From contig CP121690.1 in assembly GCA_038396605.1 (NCBI GenBank), positions 2,694,356 to 2,758,355 on the forward strand: DNA of 64,000 bases, written 5' to 3'. The DNA is from Eubacteriales bacterium mix99 (GTDB lineage: Bacteria > Bacillota > Clostridia > Caldicoprobacterales > DTU083). The translations under genes were made by a program, and so were the position numbers. Below the pieces are notes generated by a model. That model searched no databases. It worked only from the letters and a program-made list of their open reading frames with translations, and was not told the origin of the DNA. Shown here in pieces: positions 35,542 to 44,292 of this stretch (within the stretch, counting starts at the first letter, position 1; each line of letters begins with the position of its first letter).

Positions 35542-38500
35542 TTACAGGTCAAACAGTTTTTTCATTACTCCCTCAAGTGTTCCGCTCTTTGCATACTCCA
35601 ATGTGTCGCATAGCTTAATGTTGTACTTATCAATATGGATCTCATCACTGAATCCAAGAATATACCTTAGGCAAATCCGGTAGATGATTTCCGTCGGTGC
35701 ACAACCATATACCTGTTTTGCAAAGATATGATTCAATCTTTCCGCATTATCAGGGTATAAAGCTTTCATACACTTGCTCTGGTACAGGCGGGTGACAATC
35801 TCTGTGATGTACATGCCTGACTTCATGTAAAGGTCAGCAAACGTATTGTTCGGATCATCGAAGCATCTGGGATTCTCCTGCTCCAGGCGATCAACCATGT
35901 CCTTGACTACGTGCTTTGGCGTGAAGATCTGGTTTGTTTTCTGTGGCGGAATATAATCGAAGATGTCACCTTTGCTGTCGCCGCTGAAATAATCGGCAAG
36001 TTCCGTGCGCTTCTTCATGAACTCCTGGATGGCATCATTGAACACGACCTCATCGAACAGATGTCCGTTGAAACGCTTCTTGTGCTCCTCGTCTCGGATC
36101 TCATTCCCATTTTCGTCCTTCTGGTAGTAATCACCGCCATCACGCAGCAAGCGGAACTGAGCCAAGGTCACGCCTTCTCCGCTCTGTGGATTAACAGTCA
36201 CTTCCCAGAATACGGCAGCCGGCACGAGCGTGTTGAAATTGGCGAGCGTCGTGTTCTCATCCCCATAAGCCATAAGAAATGCGGGTATGGTACGGGAGAA
36301 TCCGCGTAGATGATCCCTCACGCTTCCCTCAATGGAGTCCTTCTGCGTGTTGAGCTTTTCCGTCTCGACTGTCTCCACGATGGTTTCAGCGGCTTTCTTG
36401 ACAGCCTCATCATCATGAAGCTTCTTCTGCATGTTCTCCACCGTGTCCTTATAGCCCTGAAGCCTCTTCTTCGTGTACTCATTGTCGAGTCTTGAAATTT
36501 CCGACATGGAAGCACCGGACTTCTGTGCCTCGGAGATCTTGTCGTCACGTTCTTTGACGAGCTGGTGATCGCGGATGGTGTAATCACCGTATTCCTGGTT
36601 GACTACAGTGTCCGTGGTTTCCTGAATTTTCCGCTCCAGCTGGTTTTGCGTGGATTTCTTCAAGTCACGCCCATACTGCTGACGCGCAGTCTCGATGAGC
36701 GTGCTCGCTATCGGCTTGCTGAATTTCTCTCTGAGTTCCTTCAGCTCATCTTTCTTCGGATTCTTCGCATGCTGCTCCGTAATATCAGTAACCGCCTGCG
36801 TAAGTTCTTTATCCACATCACTATAGACCTTGTCTCCGAAAAGTTCACGTGCTGTGCCAATAACCTGCTCTTTCGGAATCTCAACTTCACCTTTATCATT
36901 CAGATTCAGCCCGTCCGCCGTATTTTCATCCATGTCAACAGGCGTAAGCGTCTTAGGCTCCTCAATTGCCTGCATTCCATTGATAAGGTCGATGATCTCC
37001 TTTGGTGCACTAAAAATACCGGAAATGTTGGTGAAAAGGAAGTTTGACATGAAACCGCGCTCCACGACTTCTTTAGCATGGATGTGTCGAGGAATCGTGA
37101 GAACGGACTCGGCATCCAGTTCGATCATAGAGCCCTGATCATCCTCACCATAGACAGGGAAGAAATTCAAAAGCTCGCGCACATGCTGCTTACGCTGGTC
37201 GAAGTCTCCCTTGTCCCCTGATGTTTCCGGAATCAGATCATTGGCAAACTGCTCGAATATAGTCAGTGTACGCGCCGGATCAAAGTCAAAGACATAAGCG
37301 TTCTGCTTCCTGTAGAAACCCTGCGCGTCGTGGAACAGGCATGGATTCTGTGCGCGGAAAGCGGCTTGCATGTACAGTGCCGGACTCGCCATGTTAGAAA
37401 GCATAAGAACTGCCGTCCACTCCGGGATCGTGATCCCGGTCGTCAACTGGCCAACAGACAGGGTAATGGTCTTATCATCTTCTTTGATGGCCTCGGTGAC
37501 GCGATCGAATGCCTTCTCATTTTCGTCATCGTCATCCAGCTTGCCGTCACCGGCAGCGAGGATAATCTTATAATCCTTGAACACCGGATGCAGTTCAAGC
37601 TTCTTTGCCAGAGCCTTTGCGCTCGCCACACGGTTCAATAGCCAGAACGTGTGCTTCAGTTCATTTCGCAGTTCCGATGTAGAGAACGGGAACTTCTCCT
37701 GACATGTCAGTGCATCGAGAAACCTGTCCACATCCGTGTCATGTATAAACTTGCCGGATTCGTTCGTCTTGAAGAATTCGTTCAGGTCAAACGCGTATTC
37801 CTCAACATCATTGTCTGCAAGCTCAATGCCTTGCTTCACCTTATTGCGGACAATATCCGACATCTGGTATGTAAACAGACTGAGCCGTGGAAGGTTTTCA
37901 TACGGATTCTCTATCTCGCTGGAATCATCCCAATCACGCTTTTTCTTCTGCTCGTCCGCATATGTCCAGTTGAAAATCGCATCATCCGCAAATTTGTCGC
38001 TTGCCAATGCCTTAAACGGTGTTCCAGAAAGATGAAGCGTCCACTTGCGATGAATATGACTGAAGGCTGTATCCGTCTTGTAGGTATCCACGCCTTCATG
38101 AGCCTCATCAACAATGAGAATGTCCCAGTTTAGGCCTTTTTCTGCGCTTACTTCTGATAACTTGTCATACTGCCCGCCGAAATAGATGGAACCTTTCAGA
38201 TCCTGCAAGCTCACAAACTCAATGCATCCTTTGATTTGGTGGTGTTCATCCATCAGCCTATCAAGATACTCCTGACGGCTCATCACATATTTTTTATCCT
38301 TGATGCCGTCCACACTGCTGACAAACAGATAGCCGGACTGCGGACCGAAAAACGTCTCATAGTCCGAATACCATGAGTTCGCAATCACCGGGCGGTTCGT
38401 AACGATGAGAATGTTCGTTGCATCAAGTCTCTTGCACAGATCATAAGCTGAAAGTGTTTTCCCAAAACGCGGCTTCGCATTCCATAAAAATTCACCATTG

Positions 38501-38946
38501 CTGTGAGACTTGAAATAATCAAGTGTCATCTCAGCAGCTTTGTTCTGCTCGTCGCGGAGCTGATACGGAATGACAGCGTCCGCGTCATCATCGGAAACAA
38601 CGCCGTGATTCTGGGTAAAATCGAAAAAATTACCCTTTGCGGTGTTTGGCTCAATGCGGAACCACTCCGTACCTTCTTCTCTGGAAACGCTAAGCTTCTT
38701 AAGATAGGCATGAAAGTCCTTATCTGTAAATGTTCCGAACGGTTCCGTCATGTATGCAGCGCGCAGGTGCCACCACGTTTTATGCAGCACACCAACTGTA
38801 TGTGTCTGCTCTTTAATGCGAGTCTCAACCTCCCGCTCTGTAAATCCGATCTTTGTCCAGCCGTCATGCGCTGGCACTCCCGGCGTCGTGTACGCATAGC
38901 ATTGAGGAGTGACTTTTGTGGCTGCTTTAATCTTGATTGCTGCCAT
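35542..38946 (-). CDS. GIY-YIG / DEAH helicase / MTase-like restriction protein
   Basis: About 1,134 residues. Residues 17-110 form a GIY-YIG/T5orf172-type nuclease domain (CYAYTTPG...WTKIGFTEREVETRI). A superfamily 2 helicase follows: Walker A-like NAKPRFGKT (157-165), DEAH (281-284), SGTPF (308-312) and LTTGITIPEW later. A long charged coiled-coil region comes next. The last 170 residues begin QIFTPKHVVKDMVDRL and have DLYMKSGMYITEIV, like the N-terminal part of an adenine methyltransferase with a degraded AdoMet motif. It follows the Eco57I-like methyltransferase gene with stop and ATG sharing one base (TGATG), so the two act together, probably as the cutting and modifying arms of one restriction system. 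Confidence 0.9.
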   Translation of the reverse strand: MAAIKIKAATKVTPQCYAYTTPGVPAHDGWTKIGFTEREVETRIKEQTHTVGVLHKTWWHLRAAYMTEPFGTFTDKDFHAYLKKLSVSREEGTEWFRIEPNTAKGNFFDFTQNHGVVSDDDADAVIPYQLRDEQNKAAEMTLDYFKSHSNGEFLWNAKPRFGKTLSAYDLCKRLDATNILIVTNRPVIANSWYSDYETFFGPQSGYLFVSSVDGIKDKKYVMSRQEYLDRLMDEHHQIKGCIEFVSLQDLKGSIYFGGQYDKLSEVSAEKGLNWDILIVDEAHEGVDTYKTDTAFSHIHRKWTLHLSGTPFKALASDKFADDAIFNWTYADEQKKKRDWDDSSEIENPYENLPRLSLFTYQMSDIVRNKVKQGIELADNDVEEYAFDLNEFFKTNESGKFIHDTDVDRFLDALTCQEKFPFSTSELRNELKHTFWLLNRVASAKALAKKLELHPVFKDYKIILAAGDGKLDDDDENEKAFDRVTEAIKEDDKTITLSVGQLTTGITIPEWTAVLMLSNMASPALYMQAAFRAQNPCLFHDAQGFYRKQNAYVFDFDPARTLTIFEQFANDLIPETSGDKGDFDQRKQHVRELLNFFPVYGEDDQGSMIELDAESVLTIPRHIHAKEVVERGFMSNFLFTNISGIFSAPKEIIDLINGMQAIEEPKTLTPVDMDENTADGLNLNDKGEVEIPKEQVIGTARELFGDKVYSDVDKELTQAVTDITEQHAKNPKKDELKELREKFSKPIASTLIETARQQYGRDLKKSTQNQLERKIQETTDTVVNQEYGDYTIRDHQLVKERDDKISEAQKSGASMSEISRLDNEYTKKRLQGYKDTVENMQKKLHDDEAVKKAAETIVETVETEKLNTQKDSIEGSVRDHLRGFSRTIPAFLMAYGDENTTLANFNTLVPAAVFWEVTVNPQSGEGVTLAQFRLLRDGGDYYQKDENGNEIRDEEHKKRFNGHLFDEVVFNDAIQEFMKKRTELADYFSGDSKGDIFDYIPPQKTNQIFTPKHVVKDMVDRLEQENPRCFDDPNNTFADLYMKSGMYITEIVTRLYQSKCMKALYPDNAERLNHIFAKQVYGCAPTEIIYRICLRYILGFSDEIHIDKYNIKLCDTLEYAKSGTLEGVMKKLFDL

Positions 38947-40937
38947 CACGCCATCTCCTTTACATGTGATTCTATGAAATTGATCTCCTTTTCATCAAGC
39001 CCGTACTTGCGGTAAAGCTGCAAGTCAACCTCGTGAACGGATTTCAACCAATCGATGTCGGAGGATGAGGTAAAGTCTTGAAGCGGGACATATGACCATT
39101 TATCTTTTGTATTATCTTGTGTAATTTTCAAAATACCAAGCATTACTCTGGCAAATTTACTCTGCACATACTTAAGGCAATGCTCCGCTTCTCCTGAAGT
39201 ATCAAAAGATCCTATGGATAAAAATGTTTCAGTAGCCCCGATTATGGGCTCCCCGATTATGGGTGTAGAAAGTACTTCACCGAGTGCACCACTTCCATTG
39301 GCTTTTGGTATAAACACTTTATATTTGTAAAAACTCTCTGGAACATCCTGATAGTCTTTTCTTCCCCAACAATAAATTCTTTTTCCTGATACAAGGCCTA
39401 AGAATTTCACGTATTCATAATCATCCGAGGGCTTATCCTCAAAAAAGACAATATTTATAAGTTTCTTAAAAGCTCCAGCGCCTACGTCCTTTTTGTGTCC
39501 CTTAGACTGAATTTCAATTATTTCTGGGTGTTCTTCCAGAGCCTTATCTGAAAGTTTGTATACACCTCTGCCAGAAATGATGGTACTTAAAAAAGCATCG
39601 GACAATGGCTTTACCTTTTTTAGAATGGAATTAAGCTCAGGAAATGATGTAAAGATTTCAATTGGAGCATATTTCACATCACAGTCATGATATGTTATCG
39701 CAACTCCTCCTTTAATATCCGTATTAGGAAACACAGCAGTACTGTTTGCTTCATATTCAAGAACTTTAAAATGCTCATCATTAAGCATTTTCTCGTTCCA
39801 TGCTTTAGGTGTACTGCCAGCATTAAAAAGGAAACGTGCTGGATGAATAAGTTCTACTTTATCAGCGACTTCATATGCCGCATTCATAAACTGGTTATAT
39901 ACAGGTTTTGCAAAATTCTTGTTGCTGCCGGAATTTTCAAAGTCCTCGTTATACGGTGGATTGCCAATAACGAAATTAAAAAGTTTTTTGCCCATGACTT
40001 TCATCTCCTTAAGCTTTTTGAAGAGAATGGAGTTGTTCTTTCTCCAGTTGTATATCTTACAGGGTATGGCCTCGGGTTCTTCATCTGCCATATCCGTCAT
40101 TTCAGAGTACATATCGAAAAACGTCATCTGCCGGAATTCCTCGTACAGCTTTCCAAGGGGTACTGTGTCCTTAAGGCCATCCATCTGCCAGATATTCCAT
40201 ACAATTTTGTTCACGATCGTTTGCAGAAGCTTTTCGTCCGGTTCTTTATCCCAACGCTCCCTGTAATAATCGATGAACGTCAGCAGCAGGTTGATTCGCG
40301 CTATCAGAAGATTGTCCCCTTGGTACTCATACCCATAGGATGCTTCGAATGCCCGGATCGTCCACTTCACCCATTCATCATAGTCCCTGGCATTTTCATT
40401 CACGATTCGGAGTTTCCGATCCATCTGTCCGATTCTCCGTTTCGGTGGAACGATGAGTTCTCCGGTCGAGACATCATACCGGGAAACAAGGTAAGGTGCT
40501 TCACCGCAAGTAATTTCCAGCCGTCTGGAGTCCACGTAGTGTTTCCATGTTTTGCGCTTCGGAAACTCAATCGGTTCTTCGATAACCGTCCATGTATGGT
40601 CATCGTTCTCTACATTGAATACGTCTTTCCTGCCGAACCATTCTTCATCACAATAATTGTTCATCAGGTTGCACAGCCATGCCGGGGTGAAAACCTCGGC
40701 CTTTTTTCGTGTGCGCTCCTGCTGCGCTTCCTGTGACTTCTGGATTCTCGGCTTGATGATGTCCGCGTGCTGCAAGAGAAAGCTGCGGCTTATCTGTTCC
40801 TTATCTGTGAAGTCGTCTCCCAGCTTATCATAGGTTTCGGTCGCCCAGATGATGTTTTTCTTTGTCGATTTATTCTTAAGAAGCAAGTCCAAAAGAGGGG
40901 CTACCGGACTGCTCTGAATATCTATCAGCTTTTTCAC
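38946..40937 (-). CDS. Eco57I-like N6-adenine DNA methyltransferase
   Basis: 663 residues starting at GTG 40937 after AGGAGGG. The entry motif EVFTPAWLCNLMN (81-93) and the catalytic NPPY (326-329, in FVIGNPPYNEDFEN) identify an Eco57I/type IIG-like adenine methyltransferase. The usual glycine-rich AdoMet motif is replaced by EITCGEAPYLVSRYD. The C-terminal 250 residues (GRGVYKLSD..., YKVFIPKANGSGALGEVL) look like a target-recognition domain. It protects host DNA and sets the recognition site for the partner helicase-nuclease gene that follows. Confidence 0.9.
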   Translation of the reverse strand: MKKLIDIQSSPVAPLLDLLLKNKSTKKNIIWATETYDKLGDDFTDKEQISRSFLLQHADIIKPRIQKSQEAQQERTRKKAEVFTPAWLCNLMNNYCDEEWFGRKDVFNVENDDHTWTVIEEPIEFPKRKTWKHYVDSRRLEITCGEAPYLVSRYDVSTGELIVPPKRRIGQMDRKLRIVNENARDYDEWVKWTIRAFEASYGYEYQGDNLLIARINLLLTFIDYYRERWDKEPDEKLLQTIVNKIVWNIWQMDGLKDTVPLGKLYEEFRQMTFFDMYSEMTDMADEEPEAIPCKIYNWRKNNSILFKKLKEMKVMGKKLFNFVIGNPPYNEDFENSGSNKNFAKPVYNQFMNAAYEVADKVELIHPARFLFNAGSTPKAWNEKMLNDEHFKVLEYEANSTAVFPNTDIKGGVAITYHDCDVKYAPIEIFTSFPELNSILKKVKPLSDAFLSTIISGRGVYKLSDKALEEHPEIIEIQSKGHKKDVGAGAFKKLINIVFFEDKPSDDYEYVKFLGLVSGKRIYCWGRKDYQDVPESFYKYKVFIPKANGSGALGEVLSTPIIGEPIIGATETFLSIGSFDTSGEAEHCLKYVQSKFARVMLGILKITQDNTKDKWSYVPLQDFTSSSDIDWLKSVHEVDLQLYRKYGLDEKEINFIESHVKEMA

Positions 40938-40955
40938 AAACGGAGCTTCCCTCCT

Positions 40956-41171
40956 TTAAGCCTGTTCTTTATCTTCCGTGTCGTTCTCGTCTGATGCGCC
41001 GCCGGATCTGATCCATCCGTCAACTTCGGACAGCTTGAATTTCCAAAACCTGCCGGCCTTATAGTCAGGCATATTACGCTTATTGATCCATTGCAGGATG
41101 CTTTCGCGTCCGACTCCGAGATATTCCTGTACTTCTTTAAGTGTCGACCATTTTTCTATGTTCTCATCCAC
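40956..41171 (-). CDS. Small helix-turn-helix (excisionase/MerR-type) protein
   Basis: 71 residues. The core WSTLKEVQEYLGVGRESILQWI and then WKFKLSEVDGWIRSG is an excisionase-family winged helix, common as the first gene of restriction islands. GTG 41171 was chosen because GGAGGAG lies six bases upstream; the ATG at 41186 overlaps that site. It ends 18 bases before the methyltransferase and may control the island. Confidence 0.85.
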   Translation of the reverse strand: MDENIEKWSTLKEVQEYLGVGRESILQWINKRNMPDYKAGRFWKFKLSEVDGWIRSGGASDENDTEDKEQA

Positions 41172-41679
41172 GGGTCTCTCCTCCATCGCTCGTATGGAAT
41201 ATAACATTAATTCTTATATTGAACTCCAATCTATGGTTAGGGAAGCAGTTCTCGCCATCAGTGTCCTGCATTTCCCACTTGTTTCCGCCCATGCCATTCT
41301 TTATCCCCGTAATTCTGAATGAACCAGATATGACGGACGATCTCATAACAGGGCTGCATCATGGCTTCTTCCGCTCATATCTACTATGATATCATCGCCA
41401 GAATATCGTGGACCGCGCAAGTCTTCCGTCTTTATCTGCTCGTCTCATAGGAACGTCTGACAGACCGGCCATACCGAATCGTTCACATCGTCCGCCGGAC
41501 TCGTCACAAACAGGCTGAACTGCACAGCTTCTTAAGAAACTCGTAGCTTTTGATGCCGAGCTCCTCCCGGTACCTGATTCTGAGCGTTTCATCTGTTCCC
41601 CGGTACCTGATGCTTCCCCGATACTAAAGGCAGTTGCTTGGAAGAGCCCTGATGAAAACAAAAGCAGACTTCTAATTTC
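41172..41679 (-). other. Long leader between defence promoter and first gene
   Basis: About 500 bases without a convincing gene. On the minus strand ATCAGGTACCGGG occurs twice, 30 bases apart. An open stretch there reads ETLRIRYREELGIKSYEFLKKL before a stop, which looks like a gene fragment I cannot assign. An 89-codon frame at 41392-41661 has no ribosome binding site or recognisable motif. Confidence 0.4.
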
Positions 41680-41708
41680 ATTATAAGCATTTGACAGATA
41701 ACCGTCAA
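41680..41708 (-). promoter_or_regulatory. Promoter of the defence island
   Basis: On the minus strand TTGACG (41703-41708) and TATAAT (41680-41685) are 17 bases apart. TTGAC and GTCAA form an inverted repeat (TTGAC-N8-GTCAA) across the -35 box, a possible repressor site. Confidence 0.65.
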
Positions 41709-41727
41709 CTACATAGAGGTTAAAGAT

Positions 41728-43600
41728 AGCGTCAATTTACTGTAGGGAAAGAAAGAATAGAGACATCCTGAAATATTCTTACTAGCAACAGTGGTCTTGA
41801 TTGATTTCATTAATTTTAACAGCAATCAATCTTGTCAGCTGCATTTATTCCACGATCTGCTTGACAACGAGCCTCTGCCGGTGTGGCTTACGGCAGATGT
41901 CGGCAGCAGCCATCTCTAACAGCGGGATAGGCTTTGGAGCGGTTGCTGCCGTACCTCAATGCTACCACACCGACTTCTCGTTATCAAGCAGCTTTCGCGG
42001 CATAAACGCTTGATCTATGTCGTCCCGGCTATTAAAAACGCCATAACGAGCTTTATGAAGGGCCTAATAGCGTATTCCGGCCATACTCCTCATCTCATTA
42101 AACAGCCCTGTCTTTTTCCCCATGGTAATTACAGTTGGGCTGCTACTCCATGAACCAGCATATCTGCTTTCTGATGATTTCCTTACTTCCTTGATTAATT
42201 CATCCTGCAATTCATGTTTCCTGTTCTCCTTCTCCTTAAGCTTCTGTGCCATAACCAGGTCATAGATCCTGCCGCCATTTTTCTTATATACGATAAGTTT
42301 GGACATCCTGGCAACACCTTTTTCAGACCATCCCTTAGGCCTGCTGCTTAGCCTGCTTGAAAACACATGGCTTATATGACCTTCGGCACTGCATCCTATC
42401 AGTTCATGGCCCTTATCAGCCTTTATCTCTATTCCATGCCAGTTATTCAATATGTACCGTCTGGCATCCTTAACTGCCTTCCTCTTCGTTTTGGAAACCG
42501 TTCGTTTGAGGATCTTCTTGAAAACATCCTTGACCATGTCCTTGTCCGGCCAATCCAATGCATCCTTCAACTCCTGATAGATGTCTCCATCGTTTAAGTG
42601 TGCAGTCGCAGTTATCATATATTTCTTAAGATGAAAATTGTCCAGCACAAACTTGCTTTTGGGAATCCAGTCAAGCCCGGCCTTAATCCATGATGCCCCA
42701 TCCCCGGAAAGGTATATGGTTTCAATGAAATCCATGTTGTACTGCTTGTCTATATATTCTATGACCTCCAGCCACAGATCCTCACTCTCATCATACATGC
42801 CGCCAAAATATTTAACGTTTTTAAGTCTGGTCCTCGTTTGGCTGCTTTTTTCGGGATCTACGCCTTCATGAACATAAACCAGCCTGGGCATAGCTATCTT
42901 GCTTTTATCGTCTTCTCCCTGCAGGGAAACATGATCTTCATCTGCTTCAACATACAGTATCCTGACATCCCTCTTCTTGTCCACCTTATGCTCATGTTCG
43001 CTGATCTCAAGGTTATGTATTTTATCCATAACAGCCTGCTTGCTTATTTCATCCATATATCCGGCTCTTTCTCCACCTTTCCTGTAGCTGCTGTCTATGG
43101 CCTCTTCCACCACATTGATCACCACATCTGCACTCACTCTGTCATGTGGCTTAAGACCAACAAGCTCATCAACGAGATATTTCCTTTTGCCACCACTCTT
43201 TGGCTTAAAATACGTTCTATTATACTTGATCGTTCCAAAGGTCGTTAAGATCCCTGTCTCATCTTTCCTGACAATCTCCCAATTGTTTTTCCTGACCCCG
43301 GACTTTCGAAGCTGTTCATCCATCCCCTCAAGAGTCTCCACCAGTATATTCCGACCAAGTTCAAACAGATCCTCCTGCAGCCCCAGAGTCAGTTCCGCCA
43401 GATCCTTACCTTCCCTTAAAAATTTTCTTACCTTATTTTCTGTTTTTCTTGCAAACTCGTTAAAATCTTGTATACTGTACATGGAAGGTGGCACCCTTTC
43501 TTGATATTTTTGTTGATGATCAATATTTTAGCAGGATGCCACCTTCTTTTCAATCCTTATGGTAATTTATTACTCTTAATCCCTACGGTAACTTTACGCT
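41728..43600 (-). mobile_element. ISLre2-like insertion sequence
   Basis: About 1.87 kb. Imperfect terminal inverted repeats are visible at 41728-41759 and 43569-43600 (AGCGT-x-AA-x-TTAC-x-GTAGGG on each end, read inward). It contains one transposase gene. Between the left end and the transposase stop, 41760-42063, there is no intact gene; a minus frame shows a fragment (MAAADICRKPHRQRLVVKQIVE in part). It lies about 20 bases upstream of the defence-island promoter. Confidence 0.7.
42064..43482 (-). CDS. ISLre2 family transposase
   Basis: 472 residues starting MYSIQDFNEFARKTENK. The family blocks are VRILYVEADEDHVSLQ, YLSGDGASWIKAGLDWIPKS and FVLDNFHLKKY, with the DDE-type acidic residues, then HVFSSRLSSRPKGWSEKG near the end. 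The length fits the family. The gene is open throughout, so the element may still be active. The longer GTG start at 43494 has no spacing from its AAAGG. Confidence 0.9.
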   Translation of the reverse strand: MYSIQDFNEFARKTENKVRKFLREGKDLAELTLGLQEDLFELGRNILVETLEGMDEQLRKSGVRKNNWEIVRKDETGILTTFGTIKYNRTYFKPKSGGKRKYLVDELVGLKPHDRVSADVVINVVEEAIDSSYRKGGERAGYMDEISKQAVMDKIHNLEISEHEHKVDKKRDVRILYVEADEDHVSLQGEDDKSKIAMPRLVYVHEGVDPEKSSQTRTRLKNVKYFGGMYDESEDLWLEVIEYIDKQYNMDFIETIYLSGDGASWIKAGLDWIPKSKFVLDNFHLKKYMITATAHLNDGDIYQELKDALDWPDKDMVKDVFKKILKRTVSKTKRKAVKDARRYILNNWHGIEIKADKGHELIGCSAEGHISHVFSSRLSSRPKGWSEKGVARMSKLIVYKKNGGRIYDLVMAQKLKEKENRKHELQDELIKEVRKSSESRYAGSWSSSPTVITMGKKTGLFNEMRSMAGIRY

Positions 43601-43668
43601 AACAATTAAAAAAAAGCCACGGACAGTACAACAAACATATACATCCCAGGAAGATAATATTGATTTCA

Positions 43669-44259
43669 TTATAGATTACCTGAATATATCGATAAGCCAT
43701 GCTTAATACAATAAACAAACAGTTTGCCACCGGTAGTTATAGGAAACCTACAAGTTGGACTTTGTTCTGGGTACAAGCGATTTAGAAATACTCTGTCACT
43801 TTTAACATAGGCCACAAAAGAAAGATAATGATCTTTGGTCATTGGATGGTCAAAAGTGATGAAGTAATCAGTATCTATTTCCTCTACCGTGATTTTTGGT
43901 ACAATAGTTGCAACAGTAGGCAAGATACGTTCTAATTTTCTTCCGCAGCAGAAGATAGAGGCACTTCCTGTGCTCACCAAAATATTTCCACAGGAAGGAC
44001 AGACGTAAAAACGTACTTTACCAATATTGCCGCTATCCGGCTTATTTGATGTGATTTCACCCTCCATCATCTGTTTCATATCAACACCCAAAATAGTAGA
44101 TAGTTCTGGCCATAGCGATAGGTCAGGACATCCTAAACCACATTCCCATTTTGAAACCGTTTTATTTTGAATACCCAACGCATCTGCAATATTTCTCTGG
44201 GTAAGGTTTTTTTCCTTTCGCAGTTTGGCGATTAAATTGCCTATTTTCACACAATCCAT
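43669..44259 (-). CDS. XRE regulator with desulfoferrodoxin-like domain
   Basis: 196 residues. The N-terminal XRE helix-turn-helix reads LRKEKNLTQRNIADALGIQNKTVSKWE. A linker and a Cys-rich knuckle (CPSCGNI...IFCCGRKL) follow. The C-terminal half (FDHPMTKDHYLSFVAYV, RLYPEQSPTCRFP, YCIKHGLSI) resembles the iron site of superoxide reductase/desulfoferrodoxin. It may sense redox or metal state. It starts 33 bases after the AAA-VWA gene, on the same strand, probably as last gene of that operon. Confidence 0.85.
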   Translation of the reverse strand: MDCVKIGNLIAKLRKEKNLTQRNIADALGIQNKTVSKWECGLGCPDLSLWPELSTILGVDMKQMMEGEITSNKPDSGNIGKVRFYVCPSCGNILVSTGSASIFCCGRKLERILPTVATIVPKITVEEIDTDYFITFDHPMTKDHYLSFVAYVKSDRVFLNRLYPEQSPTCRFPITTGGKLFVYCIKHGLSIYSGNL

Positions 44260-44292
44260 GCCACCACCTCCATTTCTGCTTAGTATATCATA

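Noticed and set aside
41392-41661. An 89-codon minus-strand frame in the defence leader
   Set aside because: Low-complexity Ser/Arg-rich product, no ribosome site, another frame there looks more protein-like.
41801-42013. A 70-codon plus-strand frame inside the ISLre2-like element
   Set aside because: No ribosome site and no similarity to a passenger or transposase protein.
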